Shown here: one piece after another, positions 47,863 to 56,698 of the stretch
Layout of the letters: each line of letters opens with the position of its first letter
Numbering within the stretch: position 1 is the first letter of the stretch
NCBI RefSeq assembly: GCF_030913655.1
Contig: NZ_CP133189.1
Coordinates: forward strand, 3,310,501-3,374,500
Direction of reading: 5' to 3'
Length of the DNA stretch: 64,000 nucleotides
DNA from: Clostridium sp. MB40-C1
Lineage (GTDB): Bacteria > Bacillota > Clostridia > Clostridiales > Clostridiaceae
The notes under the pieces: model-generated
Database searches by the model: none
What the model saw: only the letters and a program-made list of their open reading frames with translations
What the model was told of the DNA's origin: nothing
Position numbers and translations under genes: made by a program

Positions 47863-49044
47863 TTGTTTGGAAATGATGAAAATGTAAAAGATGTAGCATG
47901 GGAAAATGTTGAGAACAACAAATGTGGAACAATAAACTTTAGAAGGAAAAAAAATAAGATGAGAAGCGTATTAAAAGCAGTTTCTGTTATATTAATAGCA
48001 GCGGTATCAGGTGCTGTTACATCTTTATATATTATAAATAAAAGGTATCCCCAAATGCCTGATATTACTCAAAGCAAAAATTTGAGTGATAAAAAAATTA
48101 CAGCAAGCGCTAATGAAGAACATACTAACAATGTAATTACAAAAGTAGCTGATTCAGTTAGCCCTGCTGTTGTTGGAATAAGCAGTAACATTCAAAACTC
48201 ACCTAAGTCTATAAATAAAAGCATGGGATCTGGTGTAATATTTGACTCAAACGGATATATAGTTACAACCTACAACAATATCGAAGGAGCTAGAGAAATA
48301 AATGTTAAATTAGCTAATTCTGGGAAAGAGTTAAAGGCTCAGCTTGTGGGAGGAGATGTTACATCCGATTTAGCTGTAATAAAAATAAATGCTAAAAATT
48401 TACCTGTTGTAAAATTTGGAGATTCTTCAAAAGTAAGAGTGGGAGATTTAGCTATTGCCATTGGAAATTCTGTGGATGAGGAATTTACTGGCTATGTAAC
48501 TGCAGGTATAATTAGTTCTTTAAACAGGAAGGTTAAGGGTGTTAACTCATACTATAGAATTCTTCAAACAGATGCTGACATAAATCCAGCTAATAGTGGT
48601 GGAGCATTATGTAATGAGCGGGGAGATGTTATAGGGATTAATAGTATAAAAATAGGTAAAAATAGATCTAAAGAGATAGAAGGGATAGGATTTGCAGTTC
48701 CTTCTAATGAAGCAAATGAGGTGTTAAGTCAAATAGTTAAGTATGGGAGTCGTGTAAAACCTAGTATTGGGATACATGGTAAACACGTAGTTTTAGATAA
48801 CAAAAGTCATTTAAAAGGAATATATGTGCAAGAAGTTGTAAAGAAAAGCGGAGCAGAAGTTGCTGGAATAAGACCTACAGATATAGTGTTACAGGTAGAT
48901 AATCAGAAATTAAATGAATATAAAGATTTGGTTGGAATTGTAGAGAAACACAAAATAGGTGACAGTGTTAAGTGTAAAGTTTGGAGAAGTGGCAATACTA
49001 TGGATGTAAGTGTAGTTATAGGAGACGATGCTAAGGAGAGGTAG
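47863..49044 (+). CDS. HtrA/DegP-like trypsin-PDZ protein with catalytic His replaced by Asn
   Basis: Membrane-anchored protein of 393 residues: cytoplasmic tail about 1-33, one transmembrane helix at about 34-55, trypsin-like domain about 90-280, PDZ about 285-380. The catalytic Asp (TSDLAVIKI) and Ser (NPANSGGAL) are present. The block usually reading YIVTNNHV reads YIVTTYNNIEGA here, so Asn stands where the catalytic His belongs. Other family features (GSGVIFDSNGY, AIGNS, TAGIISSLNR) are intact, so it is a chaperone-like pseudoprotease or very weak protease. The start is TTG 47863, with AGGAGG 8 bases upstream. It follows the two-component genes with an 80-base gap. Confidence 0.88.
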   Translation: MFGNDENVKDVAWENVENNKCGTINFRRKKNKMRSVLKAVSVILIAAVSGAVTSLYIINKRYPQMPDITQSKNLSDKKITASANEEHTNNVITKVADSVSPAVVGISSNIQNSPKSINKSMGSGVIFDSNGYIVTTYNNIEGAREINVKLANSGKELKAQLVGGDVTSDLAVIKINAKNLPVVKFGDSSKVRVGDLAIAIGNSVDEEFTGYVTAGIISSLNRKVKGVNSYYRILQTDADINPANSGGALCNERGDVIGINSIKIGKNRSKEIEGIGFAVPSNEANEVLSQIVKYGSRVKPSIGIHGKHVVLDNKSHLKGIYVQEVVKKSGAEVAGIRPTDIVLQVDNQKLNEYKDLVGIVEKHKIGDSVKCKVWRSGNTMDVSVVIGDDAKER

Positions 49045-49056
49045 TTTAAATAATAG

Positions 49057-49094
49057 AAACTAAACTCATGAGTTTTTGTCATGGGTTTAGTTTT
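49057..49094 (+). terminator. terminator after the HtrA-like gene
   Basis: AAACTAAACTCATGA / TCATGGGTTTAGTTTT stem followed by ATG-TGCTTCTTT; the U-run is short. Confidence 0.7.
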
Positions 49095-49171
49095 ATGTGC
49101 TTCTTTATTTAATTTTATTTTTAATGTATTATATAAAAGTGGTCAATGTTAATTGTGTGGAGGTAGACAAG

Positions 49172-49741
49172 ATGTTTTTAGTGGTTGGACTTGGAAACCC
49201 TGGTAAAGAATATGAAAAAACTAGACATAATATAGGGTTTGATATGATAGATTTTATATCAGAAAAGTATAAGATTGAAGTCAATAGGAAAAAATTTAAA
49301 GGTATGTATGGGGATGGAAAAATAATTGATGAAAAAGTTATTTTACTTAAACCTGATACGTATATGAATTTAAGTGGAGAATCCGTTAGAGAGGCAGTAG
49401 ATTTTTATAAGATTCCCAATGAAAATATTATAATTTTATATGATGATATAAGTTTAGATGTAGGTAAAATTAGAATAAGACCAAAAGGAAGTGCTGGAGG
49501 ACATAATGGAATAAAAAACATTATCGCTAATCTTAATAGCGATATTTTTCCAAGAATCAAAATAGGAGTAGGACAGCCTTCCTATGATGACTTAGTTTCT
49601 CATGTTTTAGGAAAATTTTGTAAGGAAGATAGAGAAAAAGTTGAGAAAATTTTTCATATAATTGCAAAAGCGATTGAAACTATTATTGAAAGTGGAGTTG
49701 CTGAATCTATGAATAAGTTTAATGGGGTTAAAGTAGAGTAA
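49172..49741 (+). CDS. pth: peptidyl-tRNA hydrolase
   Basis: Enzyme of 189 residues that releases peptide from peptidyl-tRNA. Conserved residues: Asn and His of [18 protein letters not shown], the DTYMNLSG loop, [24 protein letters not shown], and the basic cleft RIKIGVGQP. The start is ATG 49172, with TGGAGGTAG 6 bases upstream; the open frame begins 25 codons earlier with hydrophobic, non-family sequence. mfd follows after 18 bases, the same order as in other Firmicutes. Confidence 0.96.
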   Translation: MFLVVGLGNPGKEYEKTRHNIGFDMIDFISEKYKIEVNRKKFKGMYGDGKIIDEKVILLKPDTYMNLSGESVREAVDFYKIPNENIIILYDDISLDVGKIRIRPKGSAGGHNGIKNIIANLNSDIFPRIKIGVGQPSYDDLVSHVLGKFCKEDREKVEKIFHIIAKAIETIIESGVAESMNKFNGVKVE

Positions 49742-49759
49742 TATGAGAGGTGTATACAT

Positions 49760-52700
49760 ATGAGACTAAAAGGGCTGATGCAGCCTTTATACGAGAGTAG
49801 TTCATTTAAAAGGATAATAGATAAGCTTGATGAAAATAAAGTTCCAATAGAAGTTTTAGGAGTTTCTGATTCAGCAAGAAGTTATTTTATAAATGGGTTA
49901 TATGAAAATGAGGAAAAATCTATCTTTATTTTTACTAATAGTGACGTAGATGCAAAAAATTTATATGAAGACATTTCTTTTTATATACCTAATGTGTACT
50001 ATTTTCCTATTAAAGAAGTAGTTTTCTATAACATATATGCTATTTCTGGTGATCTTAGGTGGGAAAGACTTAAAGTTATAAGGGAAATGCTAAAAAAAGG
50101 TAGAAAAATAATTGTTACCTCAATGGAAGCTCTAGCATCAAATTATATTCCACCAGAGATGTATTTAAAGTATACATTTAATTTTTCTGTGGGAGATAGT
50201 ATTGATTTAGAAGAATTAAGTGAAAAACTGGTTTTGAGTGGGTATGAAAGGGTTAGTATTGTAGAGGGTAAGGGAGAATTCTCTATAAGGGGTGGAATAT
50301 TAGATATTTATTCTCCAATAGAATCTGTACCATATAGGATTGAACTTTTTGGAGATGAAATAGATTCCATAAGAAGTTTTAATACGGATTCTCAAAGAAG
50401 TATAGAGAAATTTAGGAATATAGAAATTTTTCCTGCTAAAGAGATGGTATTTACTAAGGAGAGCTTGGAAACAGGTTATAATGGGATTCAAGAAGACTTA
50501 GAGAAAGCAAAAAATATTCTTAAAGATAATCCAGAGAGTTTAGAGAGATTAGAAAGCGCTACATTATCTAATTTAGAACTTCTAAAAGAAAATTGGAATT
50601 TTGAGAGTATAGATAGCTACTTACCTTATTTTTATGATAAATCACATTCTTTACTTCAATACATGAGAGATGCATTAGTGATTATTAATGATACTCAGAG
50701 GTGTACGGGAAAACTTGAAAGTTTATATTTGGAGTTTGAAGAAGATTACAAAGGATTTCTTCAGAGAGGTAGTATAATTTCAAAACAGTTAGGGCTACTT
50801 ATAGATAAAGACAGATTATACGAAGAACTCTTATCTAGAAGAATTATCACCATAAATGCAATAGCTAAAGAAGAAAAGAAATTTAAGGCAGTTATTAGTG
50901 AAAGTTTTTCACAAGTAAGTTTAAGTGGGTATGGTGGAAAATTAGATCTTTTAATTGAGGATATTAAAGATAAAAAAGCTAAGGGATATAAAACAGTTAT
51001 ATTAGCAGCAACAAGGCCAAGAGGACAAAGGTTAGTAGAAACTCTTAGGAATAGAGATATTGAGAGTGTATATAAAGATGTTATAGAGGATATACAATAT
51101 GGAGAAGTTGTAGTAACTTTTGGAAATCAAATTCAAGGCTTTGAATATCCTGAATTTAAAATATGTGTAATATCTGATAAAGAGGTATTTGGGAAATCAA
51201 GACGAAAGAGTACTCGTGTTAATAAAAAAGGTGTTGGGAAGATAAAGAGTTTTACAGAGTTAAAACCAGGAGACTATGTTGTACATACTAATCATGGTAT
51301 AGGTGTATATAAAGGTATAAAACAACTAGAAGTTCAGGGACATAAGAAAGATTATTTAGAGCTTAGCTATAATTCGGAAGATAAGTTATTTGTACCTGTT
51401 GAGCAACTTGATTTAGTGCAAAAATATATTGGAACCGAAGGAAAAGAACCTAAGGTAAATAAATTAGGTGGTAGTGAATGGGTCAAAGCTAAAAATAAAG
51501 TTAGAAAAGCAATAAATGAAGTGGCAGAAGATTTAGTTAAGCTATATGCTGTAAGATCTACATTAAAGGGACATAAATTTTCAAATGATACTGTTTGGCA
51601 AAAACAATTTGAAGACGAGTTTCCATATCAAGAAACTCCAGATCAGATTACTGCAATTTCAGAGATAAAAAAAGATATGGAATCTATGAAGGTTATGGAT
51701 AGATTGATTTGTGGAGATGTTGGATATGGTAAAACAGAGGTTGCTATAAGGGCAGCTTTTAAAGCTGTAATGGATGGCAAACAAGTAGCTATCTTGGTAC
51801 CTACAACTATTTTAGCTGAACAGCACTATAAAAATTTAGTTGAAAGATTTTCTGATTTCCCTATAAAAATTGATATGGTAAGTAGATTTAGAACTCCGGC
51901 AGTTCAAAAAGCTACTTTAAAAGAAGTGAAGGCAGGAAATATTGATATACTAATAGGTACTCATAGAATTCTTCAAAAGGATGTTCAATTTAAAGATTTA
52001 GGTTTGCTTATAGTAGATGAAGAGCAGCGTTTTGGAGTGACTCACAAAGAAAAGATAAAAAACATCAAAAAGAATGTAGATGTGTTAACTTTAACTGCTA
52101 CCCCTATACCAAGGACATTACATATGTCTCTCACTGGTATAAGGGATATAAGTGTTATAGAAACGCCACCTGAAGAAAGATATCCTGTACAAACTTATGT
52201 AGTGGAATTTAATGATCAACTCATTTCTGATGCAATAATGAGAGAAATAGATAGAGGAGGACAGGTTTATTTTGTATATAATAGGGTGGGTTCAATAAAA
52301 GAAGCTGCTGCTTATATAAAAAGATTATTGCCAGATATAAAAATAGGTATTGCTCATGGGCAAATGCCTGAAAGAGAACTAGAAAAAGTAATGCTTGACT
52401 TCATGAATAAAGAATATGATATGTTGGTTTGTACTACAATTATAGAAACAGGACTGGATATACAAAACGCTAACACTATGATAATATATGATGCTGATAA
52501 ATTTGGGTTGTCCCAATTATATCAACTTAGAGGAAGGGTTGGTAGAACTAATAGAATAGCCTATGCTTATTTAACATATAGAAAAGATAAAATGCTTACT
52601 GAGGTAGCTGAGAAAAGGCTAAAAGCTATAAAGGATTTTACAGAATTAGGCTCAGGATTTAAAATTGCTATGAGAGATCTTGAAATAAGGGGGTCAGGTA

Positions 52701-53272
52701 ATATTATTGGTTCTGCACAACATGGGCATATGGCTTCTGTGGGATATGATTTATACTGTAGAATGCTTGAGGACACTATAAGGTTAGTTAAGGGAGAAAT
52801 AGAAAGTGAACCTTTTGAAACAGTAGTTGATATAAAGATAGATGCTTATATTCCAAAGGAATATATTCAAGATGAAGTGCAGAAAATAGAGGTTTATAAG
52901 AAGATAGCTAGTATTGACTCAAAAGAAAGTATGATGGACATACAAGAAGAATTAGAAGATAGATTTTCTGATATACCTTCATCTCTTGAGAATCTTATTA
53001 ACATAGCTTACCTTAAGAGTATGGCGAATAAGGTTGGTATAGAAGAAATAAAAGAAAAAAGGCAAGAAGTTTTAATTAAATTTGAAAGTAAGAAATGGAT
53101 GACAGAGGAATTAATTAAATCAATAATGAAAAAATACAAAGGAAATATTATGTTTAAATTTGGAGAAGATCCTGTCTTAGGATATAATTTAAATAATGTA
53201 AAAAAAGAGGATTTGATTAATGAACTGATAGAATTAGTAGAATATATCAAAGGTATAGTTGAAACAAAGTAG
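49760..53272 (+). CDS. mfd: transcription-repair coupling factor
   Basis: DNA translocase of 1170 residues that removes stalled RNA polymerase and recruits UvrA. In order: UvrB-like N-terminal part (about 1-340), RNA-polymerase interaction domain (PGDYVVHTNHGIGVYKGI at about 511-528), helicase domain with Walker A CGDVGYGKTE, VDEEQRFGV and TLTATPIPRT, TRG region (RDLEIRGSGNIIG), and C-terminal UvrA-masking domain. The length is normal. The ATG has GAGAGGTG upstream. It lies in the pth-mfd-prsA-spoVT string. Confidence 0.97.
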   Translation: MRLKGLMQPLYESSSFKRIIDKLDENKVPIEVLGVSDSARSYFINGLYENEEKSIFIFTNSDVDAKNLYEDISFYIPNVYYFPIKEVVFYNIYAISGDLRWERLKVIREMLKKGRKIIVTSMEALASNYIPPEMYLKYTFNFSVGDSIDLEELSEKLVLSGYERVSIVEGKGEFSIRGGILDIYSPIESVPYRIELFGDEIDSIRSFNTDSQRSIEKFRNIEIFPAKEMVFTKESLETGYNGIQEDLEKAKNILKDNPESLERLESATLSNLELLKENWNFESIDSYLPYFYDKSHSLLQYMRDALVIINDTQRCTGKLESLYLEFEEDYKGFLQRGSIISKQLGLLIDKDRLYEELLSRRIITINAIAKEEKKFKAVISESFSQVSLSGYGGKLDLLIEDIKDKKAKGYKTVILAATRPRGQRLVETLRNRDIESVYKDVIEDIQYGEVVVTFGNQIQGFEYPEFKICVISDKEVFGKSRRKSTRVNKKGVGKIKSFTELKPGDYVVHTNHGIGVYKGIKQLEVQGHKKDYLELSYNSEDKLFVPVEQLDLVQKYIGTEGKEPKVNKLGGSEWVKAKNKVRKAINEVAEDLVKLYAVRSTLKGHKFSNDTVWQKQFEDEFPYQETPDQITAISEIKKDMESMKVMDRLICGDVGYGKTEVAIRAAFKAVMDGKQVAILVPTTILAEQHYKNLVERFSDFPIKIDMVSRFRTPAVQKATLKEVKAGNIDILIGTHRILQKDVQFKDLGLLIVDEEQRFGVTHKEKIKNIKKNVDVLTLTATPIPRTLHMSLTGIRDISVIETPPEERYPVQTYVVEFNDQLISDAIMREIDRGGQVYFVYNRVGSIKEAAAYIKRLLPDIKIGIAHGQMPERELEKVMLDFMNKEYDMLVCTTIIETGLDIQNANTMIIYDADKFGLSQLYQLRGRVGRTNRIAYAYLTYRKDKMLTEVAEKRLKAIKDFTELGSGFKIAMRDLEIRGSGNIIGSAQHGHMASVGYDLYCRMLEDTIRLVKGEIESEPFETVVDIKIDAYIPKEYIQDEVQKIEVYKKIASIDSKESMMDIQEELEDRFSDIPSSLENLINIAYLKSMANKVGIEEIKEKRQEVLIKFESKKWMTEELIKSIMKKYKGNIMFKFGEDPVLGYNLNNVKKEDLINELIELVEYIKGIVETK

Positions 53273-53329
53273 TTTTGTGATAAAATGGATTTATGACAAA
53301 AAAATACATGAAAAGAGAGGGATAATAAA

Positions 53330-54349
53330 GTGAAGAATATAAGAAAAATAGTTGCTTGTGCAGCCATATTTGTTTTTTCAGTATCAACAATAGGATGTAA
53401 AATGATAGAAAAGACTCCAGAAGCTATAGCTAAAACTGTAGTTGCTAAAGTGGGAGATAAAAACATAACAAGAGGAGAACTAGATAAAAATTACCAAACG
53501 GTAATGATGATTGAACAAGCTAAGCAAAAATATGGAGAAAAATATTATGAAAATGAAGAAGCAAAAGATCTATTGAAACAGCAAAAATCTCAAGTGCTAA
53601 ATGGAATGGCAATGGAAGAAGCTGTACTACAAGAAGCTGAAAAAGCAAAAGCGGTACCTAAAGAAGAAGATTTGAACAAAGAGATTCAAAAGAAAATAGA
53701 TGAATTTAAGAAAAGTCAAAATATTAAGGATGATAAGGCTTATCAAGAGTCGTTAAAGCAAAATAAATTAACACCTGATGAGTTTAAGACTTTAATTAAA
53801 AAAAATATTATAATTGAGAAATACCATAATCAAATTGTAAAAGCCATAAAAGTTGAAGATAAAGAAATGCAAGATTATTATAATAAATTAAAAGATAAGT
53901 ATCCTGCTAAAGAAACTGAACCTACTAAAGTACATTTAGCACATATACTTGTTGAAACAGAAGAAAAAGCTAAAGAAGTTAAAGCAAAATTAGATAAAGG
54001 TGAAGATTTTGCGAAACTTGCCAAAGAGTATGGAACAGATGGTACTAAGGAAAATGGTGGAGACTTAGGTACTGTAGTAGTTCCAGAAGGAAAAATGGAT
54101 GATGATTTCATGGCAGGTGCTATGAAACTTAAAGATGGTCAGATATCAGCTCCAGTTAAAACTCAATGGGGATATCATTTCATTAAAATGATAAAGAGAG
54201 AAGATAAACCTGCAAAAGCATTTGCTCAAGCAAAAGAGCAAATAAGAAAAGATTTAACAGAAAAGAAGACAGAAGATGTATGGAATAAGAAATTAAAAGA
54301 AATAAAAGATAATGCAAAAATTAAAATATATGAAGATAAACTAGTTTAA
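53330..54349 (+). CDS. PrsA-like peptidyl-prolyl isomerase lipoprotein
   Basis: Extracellular foldase of 339 residues. The signal peptide ends in the lipobox STIGC at about residue 19-23. The central parvulin domain (about 200-295) has HLAHILVETEEKAKEV, GEDFAKLAKEYGTDG, GGDLGTV and KTQWGYHFIKM. The flanking helical arms match the PrsA/SurA chaperone layout. The start is GTG 53330, with GAGAGGGA 8 bases upstream. It probably helps exported proteins fold at the membrane-wall interface. Confidence 0.93.
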   Translation: MKNIRKIVACAAIFVFSVSTIGCKMIEKTPEAIAKTVVAKVGDKNITRGELDKNYQTVMMIEQAKQKYGEKYYENEEAKDLLKQQKSQVLNGMAMEEAVLQEAEKAKAVPKEEDLNKEIQKKIDEFKKSQNIKDDKAYQESLKQNKLTPDEFKTLIKKNIIIEKYHNQIVKAIKVEDKEMQDYYNKLKDKYPAKETEPTKVHLAHILVETEEKAKEVKAKLDKGEDFAKLAKEYGTDGTKENGGDLGTVVVPEGKMDDDFMAGAMKLKDGQISAPVKTQWGYHFIKMIKREDKPAKAFAQAKEQIRKDLTEKKTEDVWNKKLKEIKDNAKIKIYEDKLV

Positions 54350-54361
54350 TTAAAAAATAGT

Positions 54362-54399
54362 TAAAAAGATGGTACTTGTCGTATCATCTTTTTTTTAGT
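54362..54399 (+). terminator. terminator after prsA-like gene
   Basis: AAAAAGATG-GTAC...GTAT-CATCTTTTTTTT stem-loop with eight T's. Confidence 0.9.
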
Positions 54400-54423
54400 A
54401 TTAAAATTAAAGCTATACATTTG

Positions 54424-54454
54424 TGTATAAAATTTCATATTTCGATAGATACTA
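54424..54454 (+). promoter_or_regulatory. candidate sigma-G promoter of spoVT
   Basis: TGTATA at 54424 and GATACTA at 54448 with an 18-base spacer resemble the sigma-G pattern (G-M-ATA, about 17-18, CATAMTA). The site ends 41 bp before the spoVT start; spoVT is sigma-G controlled in Bacillus. Confidence 0.45.
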
Positions 54455-54495
54455 ATATGGAAAAAAATATTTCTTGTGATAAGGAGGTAAACTTG

Positions 54496-55047
54496 ATGAA
54501 AGCAACAGGTATTGTTAGGCGTATAGACGATTTAGGAAGAGTAGTAATCCCTAAAGAAATTAGAAGAACTCTAAGGATTAGAGAAGGAGATCCTTTAGAA
54601 ATATTTACCGATAGAGAAGGGGGGGTAATATTAAAAAAGTATTCACCAATAGAAGAATTAAGCAATTTTTCAAAAGAATATGCTGAATCATTACAAACAA
54701 CAATTGGACACATAGTACTTATTTGTGATAAAGATAATATTTTATCTGTAAGTGGAACTTCTAAGAAAGAATATATGGATAAAAAAATAAGTTCGGAAAT
54801 TGAACAGATTATGGAAGAAAGAAAAGGAGCTAATCTTGGTGAAGGAGCAAATAAAATAATTCCTTTAATAGATGATGAAGAGGTAGAAGGGAAATACTCT
54901 GCACAGGTTATACATCCTATAATTGCTGAAGGAGATACAATAGGTGCTGTTATAATAGCTTCAAAAGAAGACAATGTTAAATTTGGAGAAGTTGAAGTTA
55001 AATTAGCAGAAACAGCCGCAGCATTTTTAGGAAAACAAATGGAATAG
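54496..55047 (+). CDS. spoVT: stage V sporulation protein T
   Basis: Forespore transcription regulator of 183 residues. The N-terminal AbrB-type swapped-hairpin DNA-binding domain (1-50; TGIVRRIDDLGRVVIPKEIR) is followed by a C-terminal GAF-like domain (about 60-183). In Bacillus it modulates sigma-G genes in the late forespore. ATG 54496 has AAGGAGG 8 bases upstream. A longer open frame begins at 54376 but its extra residues have no family similarity, and the candidate sigma-G promoter lies inside that stretch. Confidence 0.96.
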   Translation: MKATGIVRRIDDLGRVVIPKEIRRTLRIREGDPLEIFTDREGGVILKKYSPIEELSNFSKEYAESLQTTIGHIVLICDKDNILSVSGTSKKEYMDKKISSEIEQIMEERKGANLGEGANKIIPLIDDEEVEGKYSAQVIHPIIAEGDTIGAVIIASKEDNVKFGEVEVKLAETAAAFLGKQME

Positions 55048-55079
55048 TAAATGGCAGGAAGACTGCCATTTACTATTTA
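55045..55079 (+). terminator. hairpin at the spoVT stop codon
   Basis: AATAGTAAATGGCAG / CTGCCATTTACTATT, a perfect 15-bp stem that includes the stop codon; no U-run follows. Confidence 0.5.
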
Positions 55080-55140
55080 AGTAATAATATCTTCATTTTT
55101 AAAATATTTATATTTAAAGAGTAATAATGGAGGTATTATT

Positions 55141-56676
55141 TTGAAAAAACAATCATTATTGAGAGGAACATTTATTTTAGGTTTTGCAGGAATATTCTCT
55201 AGAGCACTAGGAATGCTGTTTAGAATTCCTTTAACGATTTTAATCGGGGATGAGGGGATTGGATATTATCAGATGGCATATCCGCTATATATGCTTTTTA
55301 TAGCAGGGGCATCGGGAGTGCCGCTTGCTATGTCAAAAATGATATCTGAAAAAAACGCAAAAGGGGATGATGTGGGGGTAATTCAAATTCTTAAACAAGC
55401 GCTTTTATTAATGGTTATATTTGGAATAACTATAAGTTTAATAATGTTTACATTCTCTAATGTATTCATTAAGCTTTTTAGATGGCATAAAAATTCATAT
55501 TATTCTTTGATAGCTCTTGCTACTGCACCAGTTTTTATTGCTATTATGAATGTATTTAGGGGGTTCTTTCAGGGACTTCAAAATATGACACCTACAGCTA
55601 TTTCTCAAATTTTAGAACAAATTGCAAGAGTAATCGTAGGAATTGGACTTGCTGTTATGCTTCTCCCAAAAGGAATTCAATACGCTGCAGGAGGAGCCAC
55701 ATTAGGAGCAGCTGCAGGTGGAATTCTAGGAACATTATATTTAATAAGTAGATATAAAAAAATAAGGTTTAAGATGGGAATTAGTGATGTTAAATATAAC
55801 CATGATATTATGGAGGATTTGATAAGACTTGCTGTTCCAATCTCTATAGGAGCTTGTGCAGGTACAATTATGAATGTAATAGATACAATTATTGTACCAC
55901 AGAATCTTCTTAAAGCAGGATATACAGCAAAGGAATCGGCTATATTATATGGACAACTTACAGGTAAAGCTGCAGTCCTTGTAAATGTACCTTTGACATT
56001 ATCAGCTGCATTATGTGCTGTAATTGTACCTATAATTTCTGAGGCCTACTTATTAAATGACAAGCATAAATTAAATAGAAATATTTTGTCTTCTATAAAA
56101 ATATCTTTAGTAGTTGCATTACCTTCTTTGTTAGGATTATACTTTTTAGCATGGCCTATACTGAACCTTATATTTAGTGGACAGGTATCAGGACATGAAA
56201 TATTAAAATATTCTTCACTATCAATCCCATTTATTATATTAGCTCAGACAACAACTGTTATATTACAAGCAACTACATCAAAAAAACTTCCTGTTATTAA
56301 TCTATTTATAGGGTGTATAGTGAAAATAATTGTAAGTAATATATTGATACCTATACCAAATGTGAATATCTATGGTGCTATCGCAGGAACTTTTTGTGCT
56401 TATGGTACAGCTACTGTGTTAAATATTAGGCTTCTAAAAAAGAGTTTAAATATAAGGATGAATTTATACGAAAGTTTAATTAAACCTGCCTATGCTTCTA
56501 TGATAATGATAGTTACGGTAGTTTTTATATACGTTAAGATATATAAGTATACTTTAAATAATTCTATTTCTTGTTTAATTGCGGTACTTATAGGTATAAT
56601 AATATATATGATTCTAGTTTTAGCATTTAAAGTAATGAATTTTAAAGAACTTATAGGTAAGAGGGGTAGGAAATGA
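55141..56676 (+). CDS. SpoVB/YabM-like MATE-fold polysaccharide-type flippase
   Basis: Membrane protein of 511 residues with about 14 hydrophobic helices, in the MVF/MOP flippase superfamily (polysaccharide biosynthesis / SpoVB group). It starts KKQSLLRGTFILGFAGIFSR. In Clostridium, relatives between spoVT and mazG are annotated stage V sporulation protein B, and some superfamily members flip lipid II or cortex precursors. The substrate here is an inference from family and location. The start is TTG 55141, with TGGAGGT about 7 bases upstream. mazG follows 22 bases later. Confidence 0.9.
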   Translation: MKKQSLLRGTFILGFAGIFSRALGMLFRIPLTILIGDEGIGYYQMAYPLYMLFIAGASGVPLAMSKMISEKNAKGDDVGVIQILKQALLLMVIFGITISLIMFTFSNVFIKLFRWHKNSYYSLIALATAPVFIAIMNVFRGFFQGLQNMTPTAISQILEQIARVIVGIGLAVMLLPKGIQYAAGGATLGAAAGGILGTLYLISRYKKIRFKMGISDVKYNHDIMEDLIRLAVPISIGACAGTIMNVIDTIIVPQNLLKAGYTAKESAILYGQLTGKAAVLVNVPLTLSAALCAVIVPIISEAYLLNDKHKLNRNILSSIKISLVVALPSLLGLYFLAWPILNLIFSGQVSGHEILKYSSLSIPFIILAQTTTVILQATTSKKLPVINLFIGCIVKIIVSNILIPIPNVNIYGAIAGTFCAYGTATVLNIRLLKKSLNIRMNLYESLIKPAYASMIMIVTVVFIYVKIYKYTLNNSISCLIAVLIGIIIYMILVLAFKVMNFKELIGKRGRK

Positions 56677-56698
56677 TTACGAAAAGGAGAAAGTTTAT

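Noticed and set aside
54435-54974. 179-codon minus-strand ORF opposite spoVT
   Set aside because: It lies almost wholly inside spoVT in the other frame, with Ser/Ile-rich antisense composition and no ribosome binding site.
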